DNA from: Bordetella bronchialis
Lineage (GTDB): Bacteria > Pseudomonadota > Gammaproteobacteria > Burkholderiales > Burkholderiaceae_B
DNA length: 64,000 bases
Assembly (NCBI RefSeq): GCF_001676705.1
Contig: NZ_CP016170.1
Span: 5,270,001-5,334,000 of the forward strand
Direction of reading: 5' to 3'
Position 1 is the first letter of the stretch. Every line of letters starts with the position of its first letter. The notes beneath the pieces were generated by a model that ran no database searches, was not told where the DNA came from, and saw only the letters and a list, made by a program, of their open reading frames with translations. The position numbers were made by a program, and so were the translations under genes. Positions 49,536 to 58,308 of this stretch are shown here, one piece after another.

Positions 49536-50513
49536 CTACTCGACGGTAATGTTGGCCTTGCGGATGACCGGCTGCCAGTAATCGATATCCTTGCGCACCT
49601 GCGTGTCCAGCTGCGCCGGCGTCAGGTACCAGGCCGATACGCCCGCGGCGGCCAGCGCCTCCTTGACCTTGTCGGTCTGCAGCGACTTCTGCGCCGCCTC
49701 GCTGATGGCCGCGACGACGTCCTTGGGCGTGCCGGCAGGCGCGAACAGGGCTACCCAGGCCTCCAGCTCGAATCCCGGAAAGCCGGCTTCGGCGGTGGTG
49801 GGCACGTCGGGCAGCATGGGAATGCGGGATTTGGCGGCGATGGCCAGCGGACGCAGGCGGCCCGTGGTGACGAAGCCCGCCAACGAAGGCGGCGTGGCCA
49901 CGGTCATCTGGACGTTGCCGCTCAGGACGTCCTGCACCGCCGGGCCTGCTCCCTTGTACGGCACGTGGGTGATTTGCGCGCCGGTCTTCTGCTTGAACAA
50001 TTCCATGCCGATATGCGGCACCGAGCCGTTGCCCGAGGTCGCGTAGTTCAGTTCCCCGGGGTGGGCCTGGGCGTACTCCACCAGCTCCTTCAGCGTGCGT
50101 ACGGGCAGCTTGGGGTTGACGGCGATCACGTGTGGCGAGGAAACCAGCATGGCGACCGGCGCGAAATCCTTGACCGGATCCCAATCCAGCTTATGGAACA
50201 TCACCGGGTTGCCGACGTGGAACATGGAGTAGCCCGCCAGCAGGGTATAGCCGTCCGGCGTCGAGCGCGCCACATAGGAAGCCGCGATGTTGCCGCTGGC
50301 GCCGGCCCGGTTTTCCACGATGATGGACTGCTTGAGCATTTCCGCCATGGGCGGCGTAATGATGCGGACGACCTGGTCGATAATGCCACCCGGAGGAACC
50401 GGAACCACGATACGCAGGGGCCGTTCCGGGAAGGCCGCATGGGAGGGGCCCCCCGCGAGGGTAGCCGCCAGGGCGGCGCCGGCCAGGACGGCAGCGTTCA
50501 GGACGCGTTTCAT
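49536..50513 (-). CDS. Bug-family (TctC) periplasmic solute-binding protein
   Basis: This 325-residue receptor has a Sec signal (LNAAVLAGAALAATLAGGPS) and Bug motifs LRIVVPVPPGGIIDQVVRII, NRAGASGNIAASYVARSTPD and THVPYKGAGPAVQDVLSG. It starts 44 bases from the divergent GntR gene and is followed 26 bases later by the aldolase, so receptor and aldolase share an operon. It is an orphan, with no tripartite transporter genes in the window. Confidence 0.93.
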   Translation of the reverse strand: MKRVLNAAVLAGAALAATLAGGPSHAAFPERPLRIVVPVPPGGIIDQVVRIITPPMAEMLKQSIIVENRAGASGNIAASYVARSTPDGYTLLAGYSMFHVGNPVMFHKLDWDPVKDFAPVAMLVSSPHVIAVNPKLPVRTLKELVEYAQAHPGELNYATSGNGSVPHIGMELFKQKTGAQITHVPYKGAGPAVQDVLSGNVQMTVATPPSLAGFVTTGRLRPLAIAAKSRIPMLPDVPTTAEAGFPGFELEAWVALFAPAGTPKDVVAAISEAAQKSLQTDKVKEALAAAGVSAWYLTPAQLDTQVRKDIDYWQPVIRKANITVE

Positions 50514-50557
50514 GGTGTCTCCTTGTTAGAGTAATAATTTAGGCGTCTTCTGTAATT

Positions 50558-51247
50558 ATGAGCAGTGCAGCTAAAATAATCAACATGGAGCAGTCCACTG
50601 CGGCGGTCAATACGCCCGAACGTATCCGCGCCCTGATCGAACGCGACATCGCCGACGGCGTCCTGCCCCCGGGCATGCCGTTGGACGAGAAGGCCCTGGC
50701 GGCCCGGTTCGATGTCTCGCGCACACCGGTGCGCGAGGCCCTGCTGATGCTGGCCGCCCGCAAACTGGTGGCCATCGTTCCGCGCGCCGGCACCTTCGTC
50801 TACAAGCCGGGGCCCGCCGAGCTGATCGCCCTGCTGGAATACCTGGGCGAGCTGGAAGGCGTGTCCGCGCGCCTGGCCGCCCTGCGCATGAGCGCGGCGC
50901 AGCGCGACGAACTGGGGGCGCTGCACGAGAAGGCAATGGCACTGGCGGGCGACGACGACCGTCCCGGCTACGAGGCCTGCAACCTGGCCCTGCACCAATT
51001 GATCTACGCGGGCAGCGGCAACGCCATCGTGCGCGACGAAATCAACGACGCGCGGCTGCGCCTGAGCAACTTCCGCCGCAATGTCTTCGACCAGCCCGGC
51101 CGCCTGAAGGTGTCCTGCGCCGAACACGAAGCCATCGTGCGCGCCATCCGCGCCGGCGATGGCGAGGCGGCGGCCCAGGCGATGCGGGATCACATCATCG
51201 GCAAGGGCAAGGCCTTCGCGGACCTGGTGCTGGCCAATGCGCAGTAA
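50558..51247 (+). CDS. GntR-family regulator (FCD domain)
   Basis: This 229-residue regulator has a winged helix (NTPERIRALIERDIADG, ALAARFDVSRTPVREALLML) and an FCD ligand domain with metal-ligand histidines in NLALHQLIYAG, SCAEHEAIVRAIRAGD and AMRDHIIG. The first ATG is used here; a second at 50585 is possible, and neither has a ribosome site. It is divergent from the Bug-aldolase pair; the short AT-rich gap 50514-50557 probably holds its operator. Confidence 0.9.
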   Translation: MSSAAKIINMEQSTAAVNTPERIRALIERDIADGVLPPGMPLDEKALAARFDVSRTPVREALLMLAARKLVAIVPRAGTFVYKPGPAELIALLEYLGELEGVSARLAALRMSAAQRDELGALHEKAMALAGDDDRPGYEACNLALHQLIYAGSGNAIVRDEINDARLRLSNFRRNVFDQPGRLKVSCAEHEAIVRAIRAGDGEAAAQAMRDHIIGKGKAFADLVLANAQ

Positions 51248-51351
51248 ACGAATGGGCTGTAAGCGCATGCGCAGTGAACGAAGGGGCAGCGCTCCCACGG
51301 CCGCGGCAAGCGGGGGAAGGTCCGTCACGGCCCGGCGCGGGGGGTGGACCG

Positions 51352-52335
51352 ATGCGGCATGAACGGACCACCGCAGCAGGCACCGGGCGCGCCATGAACG
51401 GCGGCCTGTTGCTGGCCCTGCTCCTGCCGCCCTTGCTCTGGGGCAGCAATGCCATCGTGGGCAAGATGGCCGCCGGCCTGATTCCGCCTGTCACCTTGAA
51501 CACCCTGCGCTGGCTGATGGCGCTGGCCGTGCTGCTGCCTTTCGTGCTGCGGCGCGTGGCACGCCATCGCGCGGCGGTGCGCGCGGAATGGCGCGCCATC
51601 GTCATCGGCGGATTCTGGGGCATCACCTGCTATAACGCCCTGCAGTATCTGGCGCTGACGACGTCCAACCCGATCAATACCTCGCTGATCGGATCCTCCG
51701 CGCCCGTGTTCATCCTGCTGCTGGGCCGCGTGCTGTTCGGCGCGCCCATCGGTGCGCGCAGCGCCTGCGGTGCCGCGCTGTCCGTGGTGGGCGTAGCCTG
51801 GGTCATGCTGGGCGGCAGGCTGGACGGCCTGGACGCCATCCACTTCGTGCGCGGCGATCTTTTCATGCTGGCGGGCACCTGCGCCTGGAGCCTCTACACC
51901 TGGCTGCTGAAACGCCATCCGACGCGGCTGCCGACGGACGTGCTGCTGGCCGCGCAGATCGTCGCCGGCCTGGCCTGGAGCCTGCCTTTCGTCCTGGCCG
52001 AACATGCATGGGGCGGCTATGCGCCCATGGCCATCGACGGGAAGACCGCCGCCATCGTCGCCTATATCGGCATCTTCCCCTCGCTGGTGGCGTTTTTCTG
52101 CTGGCAGACCGCGGTGGCGCGCACCAGCCCGCAGCTGCCGATCTTCTTCATGAACCTGACGCCCATCTTCACCGTCCTGCTGTCGGTACTGCTGCTGGGC
52201 GTGGCGCCGCAGCCCTACCACGCGGTCGGACTGGCCCTGATACTGGGCGGCATCTTCCTGGCCCGGCCGCGGCCGGCGGCGGGCCAGCCCTTGGCGAAAC
52301 ACACCGCCGCATCGCCGCCGCGCGCACCCCGCTGA
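51352..52335 (+). CDS. EamA-family (DMT) membrane transporter
   Basis: This membrane protein of about 327 residues has ten predicted helices in two EamA repeats. GLLLALLLPPLLWGSNAIVG opens the first repeat; FMLAGTCAWSLYTWLLKRH opens the second. It likely exports small metabolites or amino acids. Three in-frame starts are possible (51274, 51352, 51394); none has a strong ribosome site. The C-terminal tail is Ala/Pro-rich and short. Confidence 0.85.
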   Translation: MRHERTTAAGTGRAMNGGLLLALLLPPLLWGSNAIVGKMAAGLIPPVTLNTLRWLMALAVLLPFVLRRVARHRAAVRAEWRAIVIGGFWGITCYNALQYLALTTSNPINTSLIGSSAPVFILLLGRVLFGAPIGARSACGAALSVVGVAWVMLGGRLDGLDAIHFVRGDLFMLAGTCAWSLYTWLLKRHPTRLPTDVLLAAQIVAGLAWSLPFVLAEHAWGGYAPMAIDGKTAAIVAYIGIFPSLVAFFCWQTAVARTSPQLPIFFMNLTPIFTVLLSVLLLGVAPQPYHAVGLALILGGIFLARPRPAAGQPLAKHTAASPPRAPR

Positions 52336-52516
52336 CCGCCGTCTCGCCGGCGATGGCGCCAGCGACCGGCAATCCCCTCGCGCCCACGCCGCGATCGCCA
52401 GATCGGTGCGCGCGCACCGTTGCGGCGCACGGCACGCCCCTGATCGGGGCGGGCCGTTCCGTTCACCTTCGCATCCCTCCAGCGACCGGAATTGGCATGC
52501 ATGTTGCTTGATAGGC

Positions 52517-52533
52517 ATGCAAGTGACTTGCAT
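52517..52533. promoter_or_regulatory. Operator palindrome upstream of the ABC importer operon
   Basis: ATGCAAGT (52517-52524) and ACTTGCAT (52526-52533) form a perfect inverted repeat with one central base. Related half-sites flank it: GGCATGCA just upstream and ACTTGCA just downstream. It lies about 75 bases before the receptor gene start. The XRE-cupin regulator encoded in the same operon is the most likely protein to bind it. Confidence 0.65.
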
Positions 52534-52604
52534 GGCAAACATTTCACTTGCACCGATTCCATATCTCCCGCCTGCCGGCGGGCATCGCTATCAAGGGGTT
52601 AATC

Positions 52605-53435
52605 ATGCTGCGCAGTCGTTTGATCATGGCCGTCATGGCCTTTGCCGCGGCCGGTGCCGCGCATGCGGATCTGCTGGACAACATCAAGCAGAAGAAGGAA
52701 ATCGTCATCGGGACCGAAGCGCAGTTCGCGCCCTTCGAGTACCTGCAGGACGGCAAGATCGTCGGCTACGGCCCGGACCTGATGAACATGATCATGAGCG
52801 GGCTGCCCGGCGTGAAGGTCAAGCAGCTGGACGTGCCGTTCCAGGGCATCCTGCCCGGCCTGGCGACGCGCAAGTTCGACTTCATCGTGACCTCGGTCAC
52901 CATGACCGGCGAGCGCGCCGCCAAGTTCGCCTTCACGGTGCCCATCGCCGACGCCACCACGGCCCTGGTCAAGCGCAAGGCCGACACCGCCCTGGCCAGC
53001 GCCGACGGCATCGCCGGCAAGACGGTGGGTTCGCAGACCGGCTCCGCGCAGCTGAAAGCCCTGCAGGCGTATTCCGACAAGCTCAAGGCCGCCGGCAAGC
53101 CGGCGGTGAATATCCGCGAGTACGTCAGTTTCGACGAGGCCTATGCCGACCTCGCCGCCGGGCGGCTGGATGCCGTGGCGCAGTCGCTGGCCAATCTGGC
53201 CACGCTGGTCAAGACCCGTGGCGATGTCTATGCCGTGATCGACGGCCCGATCGGTCCCAAGACCTATTTCGGCTGGGTGGGCCGCAAGGACGCCGACAGC
53301 GCCAGCCTGGTGAAGTTCTTCAGCGACGGCATCGCCCGCGCGCAGCAGACCGGCGAGCTGCAGAAGCTGCAGATGAAGTGGTTCGGCTTCACCATGGACG
53401 TACCCACCGACAAGGTCCCGACGCCCGAGATGTGA
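52605..53435 (+). CDS. ABC importer periplasmic receptor, polar amino-acid type
   Basis: This 276-residue receptor (SBP family 3) has a short Sec signal (MLRSRLIMAVMAFAAAGAA, cleavage after AHA) and starts its mature part with DLLDNIKQKKEIVIGTEAQF. AGRLDAVAQSLANLATLVKT and FGWVGRKDADS are typical. AAGGGG lies eight bases before the ATG. It is the first gene of an operon with two permeases, an ATPase and three enzymes, so its ligand should be their substrate. Confidence 0.93.
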   Translation: MLRSRLIMAVMAFAAAGAAHADLLDNIKQKKEIVIGTEAQFAPFEYLQDGKIVGYGPDLMNMIMSGLPGVKVKQLDVPFQGILPGLATRKFDFIVTSVTMTGERAAKFAFTVPIADATTALVKRKADTALASADGIAGKTVGSQTGSAQLKALQAYSDKLKAAGKPAVNIREYVSFDEAYADLAAGRLDAVAQSLANLATLVKTRGDVYAVIDGPIGPKTYFGWVGRKDADSASLVKFFSDGIARAQQTGELQKLQMKWFGFTMDVPTDKVPTPEM

Positions 53436-53444
53436 GCACGCGCC

Positions 53445-54158
53445 ATGAATGACGCCACCCTGCTCGAACGCCTGGCTGCCTATGCTCCCGTCCTGGGCAA
53501 CGGCGCCGTCATGACCCTGCTGGTGGCGGCGGTGGCCATCGTCGGCGGTTTTCTGCTGGGCGCCGTGCTGCTGGGGCTGACGCTGACCGGCGGCCGGCGC
53601 AGTCCCTTGCGGCTGGCGGTGGTGGCCTACATCAGCTTCTTTCGCGGCACGCCCATGCTGGTGCAGCTGCTGATGCTGTTCTACCTGCCCAGCGCGCTGG
53701 GCGTGGACCTGCCGCCATTGCTGGCCGCGATGGCGGCGATGGCGCTGAATTCCGCCGCCTTCCAGTGCGAGATCCTGCGCGGCGGACTGACCGCCGTCGG
53801 GCAGGGCCAGCTGGAGGCCGGCGCGGTGTTCGGGCTGACGCCGCGGCAGGTATTCCGCCACATCCAGCTGCCGCAGATGGCGCGTGCGGTGTGGCCCGCG
53901 GTGGTGTCGGAAGCCATCGACGTCATCAAGAACTCGGCCATTGTCTCGGTCATCGCCGTGGCCGACCTGGCGCGTGCCGCGCGGCAGATCGTGGCGTCCA
54001 ACTACCGGCCGCTGGAAGTCTACGTCGCCACCGGCCTGGTGTACCTGGTGCTGACCGCCGCCGTGTTCCTGCTGGGCACTTGGCTGGCACGGCGCATGGC
54101 GGGCAGCCGCCACGCCAGCCGTGCCGTCATCCGGCGCAACGCCATCCGGAAAACATGA
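53445..54158 (+). CDS. ABC importer permease, HisM/GlnP type (first)
   Basis: This 237-residue inner-membrane protein has five or so helices and the EAA-type coupling loop QLEAGAVFGLTPRQVFRHIQ, by which it contacts the ATPase. SFFRGTPMLVQLLMLFYLPS is the conserved early region. It begins nine bases after the receptor gene; its stop overlaps the second permease gene (ATGA). Confidence 0.93.
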   Translation: MNDATLLERLAAYAPVLGNGAVMTLLVAAVAIVGGFLLGAVLLGLTLTGGRRSPLRLAVVAYISFFRGTPMLVQLLMLFYLPSALGVDLPPLLAAMAAMALNSAAFQCEILRGGLTAVGQGQLEAGAVFGLTPRQVFRHIQLPQMARAVWPAVVSEAIDVIKNSAIVSVIAVADLARAARQIVASNYRPLEVYVATGLVYLVLTAAVFLLGTWLARRMAGSRHASRAVIRRNAIRKT

Positions 54159-54799
54159 TGGATATCGACCTGCTGTTTACGCTGCTGCCGCAATTCGGTC
54201 CCGGCCTGCTGCACACCGTCGGCCTGGTGCTGGCCGCGCTGGCGGGCGGCCTGCTCGCCGGCTTCATCGCGCACGTGCTGCGCGAGACCGGCTGGCGGCC
54301 GTTCACCTGGTTCTACTGGGCCTACACGGTGGTGTGGCGCGGCGTCCCCTTCCTGATCCATCTGTTCATCGTTTACTTCGGCCTGCCCAGCGCGGGGATT
54401 TCGCTGGACCCCTACGCCGCGGCAGCCCTCACGCTGTCGATCTACAGCGGCGCCTACTTCGCCGAGATTTTCCGCGCCTGCTGGGAAGCCATCCCGCGCG
54501 GCCAGGTCGAGGCGGCACAGGTCATGGGGCTAGACCGCGGCCAGATCTTCCGCCATATCCAGCTGCCCCAGGCCTTGCGCGCCGCGCTGCCGCTGATCGC
54601 CCACCAGACCGTCCTGCTGGTGAAGGAGTCCGCGTTGGCCTCGGTGATCACCTATCCGGAATTGACCTTGACGGCATCGCGCATCGTCTCCGAACAATTC
54701 GTCTACATCGAACCCTACATCCTGCTGGCCGCCTGCTATTGGCTGCTGGCGCTGGCGATCGGCCGGCTTTCGCGCTTGCTGGCGCGGCGGCTGGCCTGA
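54155..54799 (+). CDS. ABC importer permease, HisM/GlnP type (second)
   Basis: This 214-residue partner permease has the early motif TVVWRGVPFLIHLFIVYFGL and the coupling loop QVEAAQVMGLDRGQIFRHIQ. KESALASVITYPELTLTA follows, as in HisQ/GlnP-type permeases. The gene starts with two ATGs in frame, the first overlapping the stop of the previous permease gene. Confidence 0.93.
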   Translation: MMDIDLLFTLLPQFGPGLLHTVGLVLAALAGGLLAGFIAHVLRETGWRPFTWFYWAYTVVWRGVPFLIHLFIVYFGLPSAGISLDPYAAAALTLSIYSGAYFAEIFRACWEAIPRGQVEAAQVMGLDRGQIFRHIQLPQALRAALPLIAHQTVLLVKESALASVITYPELTLTASRIVSEQFVYIEPYILLAACYWLLALAIGRLSRLLARRLA

Positions 54800-54815
54800 T
54801 ATCCGCGGACGCCCC

Positions 54816-55673
54816 ATGCAACCGGATCCCTCCATGACCGATACCCTACCGCCCCCCGGCGCGGCGCTGCCCATGATTTCCCTGCGTGGCGTCGGCAAGT
54901 CCTTCGGCAGCCATCGCGTGCTGGCCGGCATCGACCTGGACATCGCCCGCGGCGAAGTGGTCACCCTGATCGGCCCGTCCGGCTCCGGCAAGACCACCCT
55001 GCTGCGCTGCATGAACTTCCTGGACGCCTACGACGAAGGCGAAGTCCAGATCCGCGGCGCCTTGCTGGGCTACCGGCGCAACGGCGCCGGAGCACTGGTG
55101 CGCGACAGCGACCGTGCCGTCGCGGAGGTGCGCGCGCCGCTGGCCATGGTGTTCCAGCACTTCAACCTGTGGCCCCACATGACGGTGCTGGCCAATGTCA
55201 TGGCGCCGCTGACGCTGGCACGCGCCAAGCCCGCCGCCCAGGCGCGTCAGATCGCCTTGCAGGCGCTGGACCGCGTCGGCCTGGCCGACAAGGCCGGCAT
55301 GCTGCCCGCCCGCCTGAGCGGCGGCCAGCAGCAGCGCGTGGGCATCGCCCGCGCCCTGGCCGTATCGCCGGAAGCGATGCTGCTGGACGAGCCCACGTCC
55401 GCCCTGGATCCCGAACTGGTGGACGAGGTCCTGGCGGTCATCCAATCGCTGTCGCGCGAGGGCATGACGATGGTGATGGTCACGCACGAGATGAGCTTCG
55501 CCGCCGAGGTCTCGGACCGTATCGTCTTCATGGAACAGGGCCGCATCCTGGCCACGGGCAGTGCGGAGGAAATCATCCGCCGGCCGTCCCACCCTCGCAT
55601 CAGGAGTTTCCTGCAACCCTGGATACGACGCAGCCTGGCCCTGCCCGCGGGAGACGACGATGCACGCGGCTGA
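54816..55673 (+). CDS. ABC importer ATP-binding protein, polar amino-acid type
   Basis: This 285-residue ATPase energises the importer. Walker A is IGPSGSGKTTLLR, the signature LSGGQQQRVGIARAL, Walker B AMLLDEPTSALD, with the switch histidine in MVTHEMSFAAEV. All are intact. Two ATGs (54816 and 54834) could start it. The 3' end overlaps the M20 amidohydrolase gene by 14 bases. Confidence 0.94.
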   Translation: MQPDPSMTDTLPPPGAALPMISLRGVGKSFGSHRVLAGIDLDIARGEVVTLIGPSGSGKTTLLRCMNFLDAYDEGEVQIRGALLGYRRNGAGALVRDSDRAVAEVRAPLAMVFQHFNLWPHMTVLANVMAPLTLARAKPAAQARQIALQALDRVGLADKAGMLPARLSGGQQQRVGIARALAVSPEAMLLDEPTSALDPELVDEVLAVIQSLSREGMTMVMVTHEMSFAAEVSDRIVFMEQGRILATGSAEEIIRRPSHPRIRSFLQPWIRRSLALPAGDDDARG

Positions 55674-57051
55674 TGCCAACGACCGCGTGGCGCGTGCCGT
55701 GGACGGCGGCCGCCTGCAAGCAAGACTGGAAGGCCTGGCCGCCTTTGGCGCGGCCGTGCCGGGTACGCATCGGGGCGGCGTGGCGCGGCAGGCGCTGACC
55801 GCGCAGGAACTGCTGGCGCGCCGCTGGCTGGCGGCCGCGTTCGGCGGCCGGCCGGGCTACGCGGTGGGCATCGACGAAGCGGCCAATGTGTATATCCGGC
55901 GCCAGGGCAGCGACGCCGGCGCGCCACCCGTCCTGACGGGCAGCCACGCCGATACGCAACCGCTGGGCGGATGGCTGGACGGCGCCTATGGCGTGGCGGC
56001 GGGACTGGAGGTATTCGACGCGCTGGACGCCGCGGGCGTGCGCACGCGCCGCGCCATCGAAACGGTGATGTGGACCAACGAGGAAGGCTCGCGCTTCGCG
56101 CCGGGGCTGATGGGATCGGTGGCCTATGTATCGCCCGGCCGCCTGGCGGAATTCCGCGACGCCCGCGACGCGCGGGGCGTAACCTTCGGGCAGGCCTGCG
56201 CGGATGCCCGGGAGGACTTCGCGACAGCGGCGCGCACCGCGGGCTGGCAATGGTTCGACACCCCCCTGGCGCGCCCGCTGCATGCCTATATCGAGGCCCA
56301 TATCGAACAAGGCCCCATCATGGAGGCGCGCGGCCTGCAGGTGGGCTGCGTCACGGCCATACAAGGCGTGCGCTGGTTCCGCGTGACCGTGCCCGGCCGC
56401 AGCGCCCACGCCGGCACCACGCCGGCATCGGCGCGCGACGACGCGCAGGCCAAGGCCATCGCGCTGGCCCACGTGCTTCTGGATTACGGCCGGGCGCAAG
56501 AGGACGATCGGCTGCGCCTGACCATCGGCCGCTGGCAGTGCCGGCCGGACTCCATCAACACCATCGCCGATCAGGTGGTCTTCACCGTCGATACGCGGCA
56601 CCCGGACGCACGGGTGCTCGACGCGCTGCAGGCACGGCTGCAGGCCCTGCTGCCCCCCGGCGCCACGGTCGATACCTTGCAGCACAAGCCCACCGTAGCC
56701 TTCGACGCCGGCCTGGTGGCGCTGGCGCGGCAAGCCTGCCGCGCGTTGGGACTGGCGCACGACGACATGCTGTCGGGCGCCTTTCACGACGCGATGCCGC
56801 TGGCGGGCTTCTGTCCCACGGCGATGCTGTTCGCGCCCAGCATCGCGGGCATCAGCCACCACCCAGAGGAACACACCGGTATCGAGGACCTGACGGCCTG
56901 CACCCGGGCGCTGGCCTGGTGCCTGGCCGAACTGGCCGGAAACGCCGATGCCGCCCCCGCTTTGTTCACCCCACCCCGCAAGGAATCATCACGATGCAAA
57001 CGCTATCCAGCACTACGCAGGTCGCCGATAACGGCGAACCCGTCGGCCTGA
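55660..57051 (+). CDS. M20-family amidohydrolase (N-carbamoyl amino acid / allantoate amidohydrolase type)
   Basis: This 463-residue metallo-amidase belongs to the hydantoinase/carbamoylase group (Zn-dependent). Metal ligands are in GSHADTQPLGGWLDGAYGV, TNEEGSRFAP and the C-terminal GISHHPEEHT; the dimerisation lid carries HAGTTPA. It would release ammonia and CO2 from an N-carbamoyl or ureido compound. GGAGA precedes the ATG, which lies within the end of the ABC ATPase gene. The end overlaps the next gene by 58 bases. Which substrate it uses cannot be read from the sequence. Confidence 0.9.
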   Translation: MHAADANDRVARAVDGGRLQARLEGLAAFGAAVPGTHRGGVARQALTAQELLARRWLAAAFGGRPGYAVGIDEAANVYIRRQGSDAGAPPVLTGSHADTQPLGGWLDGAYGVAAGLEVFDALDAAGVRTRRAIETVMWTNEEGSRFAPGLMGSVAYVSPGRLAEFRDARDARGVTFGQACADAREDFATAARTAGWQWFDTPLARPLHAYIEAHIEQGPIMEARGLQVGCVTAIQGVRWFRVTVPGRSAHAGTTPASARDDAQAKAIALAHVLLDYGRAQEDDRLRLTIGRWQCRPDSINTIADQVVFTVDTRHPDARVLDALQARLQALLPPGATVDTLQHKPTVAFDAGLVALARQACRALGLAHDDMLSGAFHDAMPLAGFCPTAMLFAPSIAGISHHPEEHTGIEDLTACTRALAWCLAELAGNADAAPALFTPPRKESSRCKRYPALRRSPITANPSA

Positions 57052-57695
57052 ACAACACCCATCTGGAACCGATCTCGCCCGACGGACGCGCGGAACCGGG
57101 CAAGGTGTACGAGGTCCCGGCCCGCCAGGGGCGCGCGGTCCGGCTATCCAAGGGCCAGGTGATCCGCATCATCAACACCCATGGCAGCCAGGTGTGCGAC
57201 ACCTGGGCGTTCAAGGCCGACGACCTGAGCGAGTTCATGTCCATGGAACATGCGCGCGCGATGATCGACCGCATCATCCCCAAGGTGGGCGACCCGCTGG
57301 GCAGCAACCGCCGCCGGCCCATCATGACGCTGACGGCGGATACCTCGCCGGGCGTGCACGACACGCTGATGGCCGCCTGCGACGCCTACCGCTACCGCAA
57401 CCTGGGCGTGGAGCACTACCACGACAACTGCGCCGACAATATGCGCATGGCGCTGAAGGCCATCGGCCTGCGCGCCCGCGAGGTGCCGCAACCGCTGAAC
57501 CTGTGGATGAATATCCCGGTGGGACCGGACGCCGGCGTGCAGTGGCTGGCGCCGGTGTCGAAGGCCGGCGACTACGTGGACCTGCGCGCCGAGATGGACT
57601 GCGTGGTGGTCATGTCGGCCTGCCCGCAGGACATCATCCCGATCAATGACAACCGGCCGGTGGAAGTGCACTTCCAGGTGCTGGAGCAAGCATAA
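56994..57695 (+). CDS. DUF1989-family protein (urea carboxylase-associated type)
   Basis: This 233-residue protein belongs to the family that includes the two subunits of carboxyguanidine deiminase (CgdA/CgdB) beside urea carboxylase. Visible features are GSQVCDTWAF, SMEHARAMIDRI, a conserved YHDNCADNMRMAL segment and LNLWMNIPV. Here a single copy occurs and no urea carboxylase is present, so its reaction is probably different. AAGGA precedes the ATG. The start lies in the last codons of the amidohydrolase gene. Confidence 0.87.
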   Translation: MQTLSSTTQVADNGEPVGLNNTHLEPISPDGRAEPGKVYEVPARQGRAVRLSKGQVIRIINTHGSQVCDTWAFKADDLSEFMSMEHARAMIDRIIPKVGDPLGSNRRRPIMTLTADTSPGVHDTLMAACDAYRYRNLGVEHYHDNCADNMRMALKAIGLRAREVPQPLNLWMNIPVGPDAGVQWLAPVSKAGDYVDLRAEMDCVVVMSACPQDIIPINDNRPVEVHFQVLEQA

Positions 57696-57703
57696 TATCC
57701 GCC

Positions 57704-58306
57704 ATGGCTATCCGCAGATCCCTTCCGTCGACGCCGGAGCGCGGGCTTGCCGCGCTGGGCCCGCGCGTCAAGCATGCCCGCATGGTGCATAACCTGACGC
57801 TCAAGGCACTGGCCGAGGCGGCCGGGTGCTCGGAAAGCCTGCTGTCCCGCATCGAACGCGGCCAGACCATGCCGTCGCTGGCGACCCTGCATCGCCTGGC
57901 CCGGGCGCTGGATACCAACGTGGCGGAGCTCACCGCCGCCGACGCGCCGCCTGCCTCGCCGGTGACGCGCGCCGCGGATCGGCCCGTGCTGGCATTCAGC
58001 CCGGCGCGCGGCCGCAAGGGCGGCGTCAAGCTGGAACGCGTGATCGTGCCGATGCGGGGCCAGCTGCTGCAGGCCGATATCCATGTGCTGGCGCCTTTGG
58101 CCGAAAGCCTGGAACAGATCGCGCATGCGGGCGAAGAGATGGGCTACGTCATCGAAGGCCGCTTCGAGTTGCGGCTGGGATCCGAGATCCACCAGCTGGA
58201 TGCCGGCGATTCCTTCTATTTCTCCAGCGATGTTCCACACAGCTACCGCAATCCGGGCAAGACGGTGACGCGCGTGCTGTGGGTGAATACGCCCACGACC
58301 TTCTGA
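57704..58306 (+). CDS. XRE-cupin transcriptional regulator
   Basis: This 200-residue regulator joins an N-terminal helix-turn-helix (GPRVKHARMVHNLTLKALAE, CSESLLSRIERGQTMPSLAT) to a C-terminal cupin sensor (GEEMGYVIEGRFELRLG, DAGDSFYFSSDVPHSYRNPG). This architecture (PuuR/SutR-like) often controls polyamine or amino-acid catabolism. The gene is inside the operon between the DUF1989 gene and the ureohydrolase, so it probably regulates the operon through the palindrome at 52517. Confidence 0.92.
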   Translation: MAIRRSLPSTPERGLAALGPRVKHARMVHNLTLKALAEAAGCSESLLSRIERGQTMPSLATLHRLARALDTNVAELTAADAPPASPVTRAADRPVLAFSPARGRKGGVKLERVIVPMRGQLLQADIHVLAPLAESLEQIAHAGEEMGYVIEGRFELRLGSEIHQLDAGDSFYFSSDVPHSYRNPGKTVTRVLWVNTPTTF

Positions 58307-58308
58307 AC

